This document shows positions 17,813 through 25,679 of a DNA stretch of 64,000 nucleotides, piece after piece. The position numbers and the translations under genes were made by a program. The DNA lies in assembly GCA_046329195.1 (NCBI GenBank), contig JAXLVB010000001.1, forward strand, positions 124,001 through 188,000, written 5' to 3'. Position 1 is the first letter of the stretch, and the number at the start of each line of letters is the position of its first letter. A model generated the notes under the pieces. The model saw nothing but the letters and a program-made list of their open reading frames with translations, was not told the origin of the DNA and made no database searches. The stretch is from JAXLVB01 sp046329195. Its GTDB lineage: Bacteria > Bacteroidota > Bacteroidia > Cytophagales > Spirosomataceae.

Positions 17813-18343
17813 ATGAATACCTATACCATATCCGTTTTCACGGCCAACTCGATCGGGTTGCTCAATCGCATCACGATTGTATTTACCCGCCGACGTATCA
17901 ACATCGAAAGTCTGACCGTTTGCGAAACTGAGCGCAAAGGCGTTTCTCGATTCACGATTGTGATTCGTTCAGAAACCCGTGACATGGTCGAAAAGCTCGT
18001 TCGGCAAATTCGGAAGATTGTGGACGTATTGGCTGTGTACGGCTATTACGACGAAGACATCGTATTTAACGAAACAGCCCTTTACAAAATCTCAACCCCA
18101 CTCGGAACGCCTCCACTCGACATCAAAGCCATTAACCTCGACCACAACGCCCGTGTGGTGTATTGGGGATTAGACTACGTGGTGATCGAAAAGACTGGTG
18201 CCGAAGAAGAAATCATGGAGTTTTATCACTACATCAAGCCTTGGGGGATTCTGGAGTTTGTGCGCTCAGGTCGGATTTCGGTTGGTAAAACAGAGAAAGG
18301 CTTGGTCGAGTTCTTGCCCGAAGCCCACTGGGAAATTGTGTAG
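17813..18343 (+). CDS. ilvN: Acetolactate synthase small (regulatory) subunit
   Basis: 176 residues from ATG 17813. An N-terminal ACT domain (about residues 3-75: YTISVFTANSIGLLNRITIVF, i.e. VFTANSIGLLNRI and RRRINIESLTV) binds valine for feedback control. A C-terminal IlvN-type domain follows (to EFVRSGRISVGK). It activates IlvB. It starts 1 nt after the preceding stop codon, consistent with coupled translation. Last gene before a 393-bp gap. Confidence 0.95.
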   Translation: MNTYTISVFTANSIGLLNRITIVFTRRRINIESLTVCETERKGVSRFTIVIRSETRDMVEKLVRQIRKIVDVLAVYGYYDEDIVFNETALYKISTPLGTPPLDIKAINLDHNARVVYWGLDYVVIEKTGAEEEIMEFYHYIKPWGILEFVRSGRISVGKTEKGLVEFLPEAHWEIV

Positions 18344-18595
18344 AGTTCACCCCACGAGCCGAGGGTAGTCAATGCGTAATCAATGAATGCCTAACGTATT
18401 GATAAAAATTATGCTTTCGTAACCATGCTCTTTTTACTTAGTTAACTGACTGGCAAGGCTTTACGATGGGGATACTCACTAATATTCAACAAATTTATTT
18501 CAAACCTTATTGAGTAGAATTGCCTAACAATCAGGTAATTAATGAGGAGTTACTAACGGATTACGGTGGCTCGCTGCCGAACTAAACCACAACGG
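18344..18595. other. Intergenic region after ilvN
   Basis: It contains an imperfect 9-bp inverted repeat (TCAATGCGT 18369-18377 with ACGTATTGA 18394-18402), followed by a weak A/T stretch. It may end the ilvDBN transcript, though no T-run follows. The rest to 18595 shows nothing recognisable. Confidence 0.4.
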
Positions 18596-18629
18596 TTTGC
18601 CAGTTAATCAGAATTATCTGATAATTTTG
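18596..18629 (+). promoter_or_regulatory. Promoter of ilvC
   Basis: TTTG (18596-18599), 22 nt, TAATTTTG (18622-18629), an exact -7 match. The predicted start near 18636 gives a 100-nt A-rich leader with one hairpin (TCAATCGT/ACGGTTGA near 18668-18690) and no leader ORF, so ilvC seems separately expressed from the attenuated operon. Confidence 0.65.
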
Positions 18630-18736
18630 CGGGTAATTTCTTCATACTCAACAAACTGATTCAAGCCTCAATCGTGCGGTACGGTTGACTAGCAACACAT
18701 AAAACCTAACAAAACAACAAAAACAACGTATTACTC

Positions 18737-19783
18737 ATGGCAAAAATCAATTTCGGTGGCGTTGAAGAAAACGTAGTAACACGGGAAGAATTCCCGCTTG
18801 AGCACGCCCGTGAAGTCTTGAAAAACGAAACCATCGCTGTTATTGGCTATGGTGTACAAGGACCCGGACAGAGTCTGAACATGAAAGACAACGGTTTCAA
18901 CGTTATCGTAGGGCAACGTAAAGGTGGCAAAAGTTGGGATAAAGCCGTAGCAGACGGCTGGGTACCAGGCCAGACCCTTTTTGAACTCGAAGAAGCCCTC
19001 GAAAAAGGAACTATTATCTGTTATCTCTTGTCGGATGCGGCCCAAATCGAAAATTGGCCGACTGTTAAGAAGCATCTTACCCCCGGTAAAACATTATATT
19101 TCTCACACGGCTTCGGTGTTACCTACAAAGACCAAACGGGTATCGTACCACCTGCTGATGTGGACGTGATTTTGGTAGCTCCTAAAGGTTCAGGTACGTC
19201 GCTTCGTCGTTTGTTTGTAGAAGGCAAAGGCTTGAACTCATCGTTTGCTATTTTCCAAGATGCCTCAGGCAGCGCTCGTGAAAAAGTAATTGCGATGGGT
19301 ATTGGCGTAGGGTCGGGTTATTTGTTTGAAACCGATTTCTACAAAGAAGTTACCTCTGACCTTACGGGCGAGCGGGGTACGCTAATGGGCTGTATCCAAG
19401 GTATTTTCGCCGCTCAATACGAAGTGTTGCGCTCAAACGGCCACTCTCCTTCTGAAGCGTTCAACGAAACGGTTGAAGAACTCACGCAGTCGTTGATGCC
19501 ATTGGTAGCCGAAAACGGTATGGACTGGATGTATGCCAACTGCTCAACCACCGCCCAACGTGGTGCCCTCGACTGGTGGAAGCCCTTCCGTGATGCCACT
19601 AAGCCCGTGTTTGAAGCGCTGTACAACTCTGTAAAATCAGGCGAACAAGCACGTATTTCGATTACTCGCAACTCACAACCCGACTATCGTGAGAAATTGG
19701 AAGAAGAATTGAAAGAGCTTCGTGAGTCTGAAATGTGGCGTGCAGGTGCGGCGGTTCGTAGCCTACGCCCAGAGCGCAACTAA
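18737..19783 (+). CDS. ilvC: Ketol-acid reductoisomerase, fungal Ilv5-like subtype
   Basis: 348 residues. NADPH-dependent isomeroreduction of acetolactate/acetohydroxybutyrate. The Rossmann loop is IGYGVQGPGQSLNM rather than the common bacterial GYGSQGHAHA, with VGQRKGGKSW and DGWVPGQ following. SHGFGVTYKDQ, APKGSGTSLR and the all-helical domain with HSPSEAFNETVEELTQSL and CSTTAQRGALDW complete it. From memory these blocks, and the end NSQPDYREKLEEELKELRE (one residue run kept short), resemble yeast Ilv5 more than E. coli or cyanobacterial IlvC. It is a class I enzyme. It has its own promoter and a terminator at 19806. Confidence 0.96.
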   Translation: MAKINFGGVEENVVTREEFPLEHAREVLKNETIAVIGYGVQGPGQSLNMKDNGFNVIVGQRKGGKSWDKAVADGWVPGQTLFELEEALEKGTIICYLLSDAAQIENWPTVKKHLTPGKTLYFSHGFGVTYKDQTGIVPPADVDVILVAPKGSGTSLRRLFVEGKGLNSSFAIFQDASGSAREKVIAMGIGVGSGYLFETDFYKEVTSDLTGERGTLMGCIQGIFAAQYEVLRSNGHSPSEAFNETVEELTQSLMPLVAENGMDWMYANCSTTAQRGALDWWKPFRDATKPVFEALYNSVKSGEQARISITRNSQPDYREKLEEELKELRESEMWRAGAAVRSLRPERN

Positions 19784-19805
19784 TTTCTTTTTGACGATAC
19801 ACAAG

Positions 19806-19838
19806 AAATCCCCCGTTTTGAAGATTCGGGGGATTTTT
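19806..19838 (+). terminator. Terminator after ilvC
   Basis: Stem AAATCCCCCG (19806-19815) and CGGGGGATTT (19827-19836), 11-nt loop, followed by Ts. Confidence 0.9.
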
Positions 19839-20006
19839 ATGTTTTGGGCAGTAAAACTTGGCAATTAATCTATAAAGCTTACGTTTGTCTAACGAAAAAA
19901 TAAGCCTTTGTTTTAACCCGTAGCAAACGAGTTTTCTAAAATATCATTACCTTCATCAAAAACTTAATAGCTCGGCTGAGACTTTGATTGAAGCCCATTG
20001 AAGACC

Positions 20007-21275
20007 ATGACACCCCATTCTGCTGAACAAGCTTTACCTACTTTTGACAACATTTTGCAAGCAGCTGAGCGCATTCGCAAAGTGGTCAAACACACGGACT
20101 TAGAGCAAAACCTTAACTTGTCCGAACGCTATGAAGCTAACATTTACCTCAAGCGTGAAGACCTGCAAGTGGTGCGTTCCTACAAAATTAGAGGTGCCTA
20201 TAACAAAATGGCCAGCTTACCTGCTGAGGCATTGGCTAAGGGCGTAGTGTGCGCTAGTGCGGGTAATCATGCCCAAGGCGTGGCCTATGCCTGTAAGCAT
20301 TTGGGCGTGAAAGGAACGATTTTTATGCCCAGTACTACGCCTGCTCAGAAAGTAAAACAGGTAAAACTCTTTGGTAAAGAACAGATTGCGGTTGAGTTAG
20401 TAGGCGACACTTATGACGACGCCTACCATGCTGCCAAGCATTACTGCGAACAACACGCTGCCACCTTTATCCATCCCTTCGACGATGTGCAGGTCATGGA
20501 AGGCCAAGGTACTGTGGGGTTAGAGATTTTCAGAGATGCCGATTTCAAGATTGACTACCTCCTCTTTGCTATTGGTGGTGGTGGACTCGCTTCTGGCGTT
20601 TCAACGGTGTTCAAGCAGCTAAGTCCCAATACCAAACTCATTGGAATAGAGCCTGTTGGCTCGCCCACCATGCACAAAGCCTTTGAGCTGGGGCATGTCG
20701 TGACCCTGGACGAAATTGATAAGTTTGTGGACGGTGCTGCCGTGAAACGAGCCGGCGAGACTACCTTTAAGGTCTGCCGAAATAATCTCGACGACATCCT
20801 GCTTGTCCCCGAAGGCAAGGTATGTTCTACCATTCTTCAGCTCTACAACGAAGAAGCCATCGTCGTAGAGCCTGCTGGGGCGCTTACCGTAGCAGCGTTG
20901 GATTCAATCAAAGACGAAATCAAAGGCAAAGACGTGGTGCTGCTCATTGGTGGAGGCAATAACGACATCACCCGCACCGAAGAAATCAAGGAGCGTTCGC
21001 TCATCTACGAAGGTCTCAAACACTATTTTATCATACGGTTTCCACAACGGGCAGGTGCGTTCAAGGAATTTTTGAACCACGTACTCAGCCCTAATGATGA
21101 TATTGCGTTTTTTCAATATTCCAAAAAAACAGCTCGGGAACGAGGCCCTGCCTTAGTCGGTATCGAACTCAAATCAAAAGACGATTTTCAGCCCCTACTC
21201 GACCGCATGGCGCAATACAATATTCAATACAACTACATCAATGACAAACCCGACTTGTTTGAGTTTTTGATTTAA
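20007..21275 (+). CDS. ilvA: Threonine ammonia-lyase (biosynthetic threonine deaminase)
   Basis: 422 residues from ATG 20007 (an in-frame TTG lies 9 nt upstream). Fold-type II PLP enzyme converting Thr to 2-oxobutyrate, the first step of isoleucine synthesis. The PLP lysine is K60 in VRSYKIRGAYNKM. ASAGNHAQGVAYA and the glycine-rich loop IGGGGLASG follow. The C-terminal about 90 residues form a single ACT-like regulatory domain (HYFIIRFPQRAGAFKEFL), the short-form layout. It is followed 4 nt later by a small gene and then an AraC gene. Confidence 0.96.
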   Translation: MTPHSAEQALPTFDNILQAAERIRKVVKHTDLEQNLNLSERYEANIYLKREDLQVVRSYKIRGAYNKMASLPAEALAKGVVCASAGNHAQGVAYACKHLGVKGTIFMPSTTPAQKVKQVKLFGKEQIAVELVGDTYDDAYHAAKHYCEQHAATFIHPFDDVQVMEGQGTVGLEIFRDADFKIDYLLFAIGGGGLASGVSTVFKQLSPNTKLIGIEPVGSPTMHKAFELGHVVTLDEIDKFVDGAAVKRAGETTFKVCRNNLDDILLVPEGKVCSTILQLYNEEAIVVEPAGALTVAALDSIKDEIKGKDVVLLIGGGNNDITRTEEIKERSLIYEGLKHYFIIRFPQRAGAFKEFLNHVLSPNDDIAFFQYSKKTARERGPALVGIELKSKDDFQPLLDRMAQYNIQYNYINDKPDLFEFLI

Positions 21276-21279
21276 TCCT

Positions 21280-21495
21280 ATGCCAACCTTCAATTTCAGA
21301 CAATTTCATTTGCGGTCTATTCATGCCGATGCCTCCGAAAAAGCTGCCATTAATCAGGAGCTGAAAGACTTGTACGCCTCACTTTCAGAAGAAGACAAAG
21401 TCATCTTCAATGCAGAATTGCAGCAGTTTTTGATGCAACAGTACAAAACCATCGGCGACGACTATCAAGCCCTCAAGCAAGGGGGAGCGATTTGA
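21280..21495 (+). CDS. Small conserved-looking protein of unknown function
   Basis: 71 residues starting 4 nt after ilvA stop and ending 3 nt before the AraC gene, which argues it is real. It is predicted helical and acidic with no cysteine, signal or membrane segment. The N-terminus PTFNFRQFHLRSIHA is followed by two helices (KAAINQELKDLYASL; KVIFNAELQQFLMQQY). I do not recognise a family. Confidence 0.65.
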   Translation: MPTFNFRQFHLRSIHADASEKAAINQELKDLYASLSEEDKVIFNAELQQFLMQQYKTIGDDYQALKQGGAI

Positions 21496-21498
21496 GCC

Positions 21499-22350
21499 AT
21501 GCTACGGGTTCCGTCCGAAATAGGCGCACAAGAATTTGAATCGCTCAAGATTCAAGACATGACCTTTGTGGCTTACCGCAACGAGGTGTATCCGTCTCGG
21601 TATGAAGTATTTTTTGAAGAACATGCCGTAATTTTTGTGTTGGAAGGAGAGAAAAAATTCATTAACCCCAACCAGGAAGTTCACGTAACTAAAGGCAATA
21701 TTTTATTCGTACAGCGGGGGTGTTATTTGATGTCAGAGAGCATTCATGCTGCCTACAAAAGTTTGGTTTTTTTCTTTGATGAAAAACTCTTGAAAGAATT
21801 TGTAGGGATGCACCATGAGCTCTTTCCACATTCGAGCGAAGCACAACCACGTCTCAATGTCCCCATTCTGATACTGGAAGCCACCGATACGTTTAAGCAA
21901 TTTGTCAATTCGATTTTTCCCTATTTTGAGTCAAAAGCCCTGTTACAAAATCATTTTTTGAGGCTCAAATTCCAAGAACTTCTCTTGCATCTGCTCGAAA
22001 TAGACCGAAGCCACCAGTTACAGACCATTCTGTTGAACCTGTATCAGGGCCAGAAAGTAGAATTGTCGTTTTTGATGAATAGCTATTACTTAAAACCTCT
22101 CACCCTCGACGAACTCGCTCGGCTTTCGGGTCGTAGTTTATCTGCTTTTAAGCGTGATTTTCAGGCTCAATTTCAGGCTTCTCCTGCGCATTGGATTAAG
22201 CAACGCCGCTTAGAACACGCCGATTTCCTGCTTAAAAACTCCTCGCTCAACGTCTCCGAAATCAGCGAAGCCATAGGTTATGAAAGTGTGTCGCATTTTA
22301 TCAAAGCCTTCAAAGAAAAGTACGGCCTCACCCCAAAGAAATACGCCTGA
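21499..22350 (+). CDS. AraC-family transcriptional regulator
   Basis: 283 residues. The N-terminal half looks like a cupin-type sensor (NPNQEVHVTKGNILFVQRG, i.e. VTKGNILFVQRG region), the C-terminal about 100 residues are two helix-turn-helix units: LTLDELARLSGRSLSAFKRDF and VSEISEAIGYESVSHFIKAFKEKYG shortened here to SEAIGYESVSHFIKAF, ending LTPKKYA. The typical AraC end is intact. Its target is unknown; its position 3 nt after a gene linked to ilvA could mean amino acid or nearby acyltransferase control. Confidence 0.9.
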   Translation: MLRVPSEIGAQEFESLKIQDMTFVAYRNEVYPSRYEVFFEEHAVIFVLEGEKKFINPNQEVHVTKGNILFVQRGCYLMSESIHAAYKSLVFFFDEKLLKEFVGMHHELFPHSSEAQPRLNVPILILEATDTFKQFVNSIFPYFESKALLQNHFLRLKFQELLLHLLEIDRSHQLQTILLNLYQGQKVELSFLMNSYYLKPLTLDELARLSGRSLSAFKRDFQAQFQASPAHWIKQRRLEHADFLLKNSSLNVSEISEAIGYESVSHFIKAFKEKYGLTPKKYA

Positions 22351-22404
22351 GTTGGAGTTCGGTGGGCTTTTTGTAACTTCGTGAGCCGTATTCAAAGCCC
22401 TTTC

Positions 22405-23490
22405 ATGCGTAATACCCAACATCTTCCGCAGTTAGACACCGTTCGAGCCATTGCCATCGGATTAGTGTTGCTGTTTCATTGGTTTCCCGAAAATCATCCC
22501 ATCAATCGCATCCCCAACGGCCCGTTGGGAGTTACGTTGTTTTTTGTACTGAGTGGTTTTTTGATTACCCAAATTTTACTCAAAAGTAAAAGTCAACTCC
22601 CACACCTCGGCCAAGTAGGCAGTGCATATCGTATCTTCTTGATTAGGAGAGCGTTGCGAATTTTTCCTATTTACTACCTTACCTTGTTAGTCATTTGGCT
22701 GTTGCCTCATCTACGAGTATTTCCAGCCATTGAAACTGATTTGTATCAAGCTCCGCTTTACTATGTTTCGTACCTCTATAATTTTTGGCTCCAACACACC
22801 CACCATTGGGGTGATTTACTCTCACCCTACTGGTCCTTAGCCGTCGAAGAGCAGTTTTATGTATTTTATCCACTGGTCTTGTTGTTTGTACCCGCTCGTT
22901 ATTTATCACATCTCATTATCGGTATGATTGCGGCGGGGCTACTCAGCCGAGGTATCCGATTCATAATTGGCAATGAGGAAGGCGTTTTGACCATCACCTG
23001 CCTCGACACCTTCGGCTTTGGAGCTTGGTGGGCACTCAAACGCTTTGAAAACAAACAAGTTAAGAGTCATCAACAACTCCTCACAAAATTAAGCTGGGTG
23101 GGGGGCTTGGTCTTTCTGTTGGCTGTGTTTATGCTACCCAAGCAAGGGTTGGCGTATGCTTTATTGTTTCGTTTTTCGATGGCCCTCTTGTCGCTTTTAT
23201 TAGTAGTCAATGCCAGCCAGGGTATTGGTGGATGGCTCGGTATGGTATTTGAGCATCCATTGCCTCGTTACATCGGCAAAATTAGCTATGGGCTATATGT
23301 GTATCACATGATAGTACCATCGGTACTTATGCCCGTAGTAGCCAAAATAGTGCTGAAAGTGGGGATTTCGTTGGGCGATTTCAGTTACCGCTTTATCAGT
23401 TTGGCATTATTGATTGGCTTAGCGTCGCTTTCGTGGTATTTGGTAGAAAAGCCGTTTAATAACCTAAAGCAATATTTTTCTTACTCTTGA
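22405..23490 (+). CDS. Membrane acyltransferase (acyltransferase family 3)
   Basis: 361 residues from ATG 22405; a GTG at 22381 would add eight residues. About ten hydrophobic helices. The N-terminal motif LDTVRAIAIGLVLLFHW holds the catalytic His, followed by GPLGVTLFFVLSGFLIT and the SPYWSLAVEEQFYVFYP block, all typical of the OafA/NodX/YrhL family. It acylates sugars of surface glycans at the inner membrane. The downstream hairpin at 23611 may act as its terminator. Confidence 0.92.
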   Translation: MRNTQHLPQLDTVRAIAIGLVLLFHWFPENHPINRIPNGPLGVTLFFVLSGFLITQILLKSKSQLPHLGQVGSAYRIFLIRRALRIFPIYYLTLLVIWLLPHLRVFPAIETDLYQAPLYYVSYLYNFWLQHTHHWGDLLSPYWSLAVEEQFYVFYPLVLLFVPARYLSHLIIGMIAAGLLSRGIRFIIGNEEGVLTITCLDTFGFGAWWALKRFENKQVKSHQQLLTKLSWVGGLVFLLAVFMLPKQGLAYALLFRFSMALLSLLLVVNASQGIGGWLGMVFEHPLPRYIGKISYGLYVYHMIVPSVLMPVVAKIVLKVGISLGDFSYRFISLALLIGLASLSWYLVEKPFNNLKQYFSYS

Positions 23491-23566
23491 AAAGGCTGAT
23501 TTATAGACTTAATACACTAAAAATCAAAATTCTACATAACCTGCCTCAATTAAAAACTCAGCATTA

Positions 23567-23597
23567 TTCGTTCCTACTTTCAAATCCACTAATTTTG
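23567..23597 (+). promoter_or_regulatory. Candidate promoter of the aspartate kinase gene
   Basis: TTCG (23567-23570), 19 nt, TAATTTTG (23590-23597). The -7 element is exact and the -33 has one mismatch. The predicted start near 23603 is upstream of the hairpin at 23611-23631. Confidence 0.45.
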
Positions 23598-23610
23598 CGA
23601 AAATTTTCGG

Positions 23611-23637
23611 AAGGCGAAAATATTTCGCCTTGTTTTT
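23611..23637 (+). terminator. Terminator-like hairpin just upstream of the aspartate kinase start
   Basis: Stem AAGGCGAAA (23611-23619) and TTTCGCCTT (23623-23631), 3-nt loop, then GTTTTT. It could end the acyltransferase transcript or attenuate lysC. An overlapping alternative pairs GCGAAA (23597-23602) with TTTCGC (23623-23628). Confidence 0.65.
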
Positions 23638-23661
23638 ATTCACTCATTCTATCTAAAAAAA

Positions 23662-25020
23662 ATGCAAGTCTGGAAATTTGGAGGCACATCCGTTGGAAAA
23701 CCCGAACGTATGCACTCCATTCGTCATTTGATTACTGCCGACAGTGGGCGTAAAATTGTGGTGTTATCGGCTCTTTCGGGTACAACTAACGCCTTACTTT
23801 CGATGGGTGAGTCAGCTAAATCCAAGAATGACGCTGAATTAGCCCAAAAAATTAGCGACCTTAAGGCTCATTACGATAACTTCATCAAAGAATTATATAA
23901 AACAGAATCTGGTTATCAACAAGGTGTTGGAATTGTAGAGAGAGAGTTTTCCTATATCCGTTCGGTTACTAAGGTTCGCCCGTTTACGCTCAAACAAGAA
24001 AAAGAATTGGTTGCTCAAGGCGAAATCATGAGCACTCAATTGTTTCAGGCGTATTTAGAAGAATGTGGCGAAAGTTCGGCGCTTATTCCTGCTCTTGACT
24101 ATATGCGAATTGATACCGACGGCGAACCTGAGTTGGACTATATAGAAGATCATCTTTCACAAATATTGGTACAACATGCTGATAAGCAGCTGATTATTAC
24201 TCAAGGATTTATTTGCCGAAATCCTCGTGGCGAGGTGGATAACCTCAAGCGTGGTGGCTCTGACTATACAGCCTCGTTGATTGGTGGAGCCATTCGAGCA
24301 GATGAAATCCAGATTTGGACAGACATTGATGGAATGCACAACAACGACCCTCGGATTGTGAGAAAAACCTTCCCGATTCGAGAGTTAACGTTTGAAGAAG
24401 CAGCCGAGTTGGCTTACTTTGGAGCAAAAATCTTGCACCCAAGTACCATCACACCTGCCAAACTACGGGGTGTGCCGGTTCGACTCAAAAATACAATGCA
24501 GCCTGAAGCCTTTGGCACACTGATTGCCGACAGAACGACCGACCGAGACATCAAGGCGATTGCAGCTAAGGATGGGATTACAGCCATTTACATCCACTCA
24601 ACTCGGATGCTCAATGCCTTTGGATTTTTGAGAAAGGTGTTTGAAATCTTTGAAAAATACAAAACACCTGTGGATATGATTACGACTTCTGAAGTGTCGG
24701 TGTCGGTTACGATTGATAACGATACGCACTTGGAGGCCATTACCACCGAGCTAAAAGAAATTGCTGACTTAGAAGAGCATGACCGAGACCAAACCATTAT
24801 CTGTGTGGTAGGTAACTTCTCGGCTGATAAAGAAGGTATCGCTCTAAAAGTACTGGATGCGCTGAAGAACATCCCGATTCGGATGATTTCGTACGGTGCG
24901 TCGGAGCACAATATTTCGTTATTGGTTCATGCCAAACACAAAGCCGAAGCCCTTAATGCACTCAACGAACGTCTGTTCTACTATGAAGATGCCTTGAAGG
25001 GAATTTTCACATCGCCGTAA
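23662..25020 (+). CDS. lysC: Aspartate kinase (monofunctional)
   Basis: 452 residues. It phosphorylates aspartate, first step to Lys, Thr, Met and Ile. The N-terminus VWKFGGTSVGKPERM is the kinase signature; RGGSDYTASLIGGAI and WTDIDGMHNNDPRIV follow. The C-terminal about 150 residues carry two ACT domains (GITAIYIHSTRML and TIICVVGNFSADKEG regions) for feedback by lysine or threonine. There is no homoserine dehydrogenase domain, unlike E. coli ThrA. A hairpin sits 30 nt before the ATG. Confidence 0.95.
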   Translation: MQVWKFGGTSVGKPERMHSIRHLITADSGRKIVVLSALSGTTNALLSMGESAKSKNDAELAQKISDLKAHYDNFIKELYKTESGYQQGVGIVEREFSYIRSVTKVRPFTLKQEKELVAQGEIMSTQLFQAYLEECGESSALIPALDYMRIDTDGEPELDYIEDHLSQILVQHADKQLIITQGFICRNPRGEVDNLKRGGSDYTASLIGGAIRADEIQIWTDIDGMHNNDPRIVRKTFPIRELTFEEAAELAYFGAKILHPSTITPAKLRGVPVRLKNTMQPEAFGTLIADRTTDRDIKAIAAKDGITAIYIHSTRMLNAFGFLRKVFEIFEKYKTPVDMITTSEVSVSVTIDNDTHLEAITTELKEIADLEEHDRDQTIICVVGNFSADKEGIALKVLDALKNIPIRMISYGASEHNISLLVHAKHKAEALNALNERLFYYEDALKGIFTSP

Positions 25021-25031
25021 CTTTTGTATTC

Positions 25032-25259
25032 ATGGAAACTTTACAAAAACAGCCACTATCTAACCTACAGTTAGAATTACTAAAGTTGTTTTCGAGGCAA
25101 TTATCAGAGCAAGAGCTGCTAGAAATTAAACAAATTCTGGTGGGCTATTTTGCTGAAAAAGCGATGGATTTAGCAGACAAAGTATGGGAAGAAAACGGCT
25201 GGACTCCTGAAGACGCAGTGCGAATGTCAAAAGAACATTTACGACTAAAACAGAAGTAA
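25032..25259 (+). CDS. Putative antitoxin of a PIN-domain toxin-antitoxin pair
   Basis: 75 residues, helical, starting 11 nt after lysC. LSEQELLEIKQILVGYFAEKAM and WEENGWTPEDAVRMSKEHLR (quoted in short parts) match the short helical partners that precede COG1569 PIN proteins in Bacteroidota and cyanobacteria. Its end is 3 nt from the PIN gene start. No DNA-binding motif is obvious. Confidence 0.75.
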   Translation: METLQKQPLSNLQLELLKLFSRQLSEQELLEIKQILVGYFAEKAMDLADKVWEENGWTPEDAVRMSKEHLRLKQK

Positions 25260-25262
25260 CTA

Positions 25263-25676
25263 TTGAAAATTGTTCTTGATACAAATGTCTTTTGGGTTTC
25301 TATCTCTCGAAAATCAAGCACACATTGGGTTTTTGAAAAGTTGCTTTCAGGTGCATTTCAATTGTGTGTAACAACGGATATTTTGGAGGAATATGAAGAA
25401 ATTATAGGCCAACGCTTAGGACAAGACGTAGCTTCATACGTGTTAGAGGTAATAGATAGTTTGCCACATTTGGTGTATATAACCAGATACTACCACTGGA
25501 ATCTAATCATTAATGACCCTGACGACGATAAGTTTGTGGATTGTGCGGTAGCTGCCAATGCTGATTTTATTGTTACTAACGATAAGCATTTTGACATACT
25601 CAAAAACGTTGCCTTTCCCAAGGTTCTGGTCATCAATCAAGAAGAGTTTAAAGAGTTATGGTCAATAGACGACTAA
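25263..25676 (+). CDS. PIN-domain ribonuclease toxin (COG1569 type)
   Basis: 137 residues from a TTG start at 25263; no ATG is available before the catalytic domain, so TTG is taken as genuine. PIN acidic residues are visible: D6 in VLDTNVF, E44-E45 in ILEEYEE, D85-D87-D88 in NDPDDDKFVDCA and D106 in VTNDKHF. It is expected to cleave RNA when not held by the preceding antitoxin. The pair is wedged between lysC and serS, with serS starting 3 nt after its stop. Confidence 0.85.
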   Translation: MKIVLDTNVFWVSISRKSSTHWVFEKLLSGAFQLCVTTDILEEYEEIIGQRLGQDVASYVLEVIDSLPHLVYITRYYHWNLIINDPDDDKFVDCAVAANADFIVTNDKHFDILKNVAFPKVLVINQEEFKELWSIDD

Positions 25677-25679
25677 AAT

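Noticed and set aside
18636..18736. Search for an attenuator in the ilvC leader
   Set aside because: One hairpin is present but there is no terminator T-run and no leader ORF; the ilvC promoter seems simple.
23487..23661. Search for a Thr/Lys/Ile leader peptide ahead of lysC
   Set aside because: There is no ATG in the interval and the only long frame begins with TTG and shows no enrichment in those residues.
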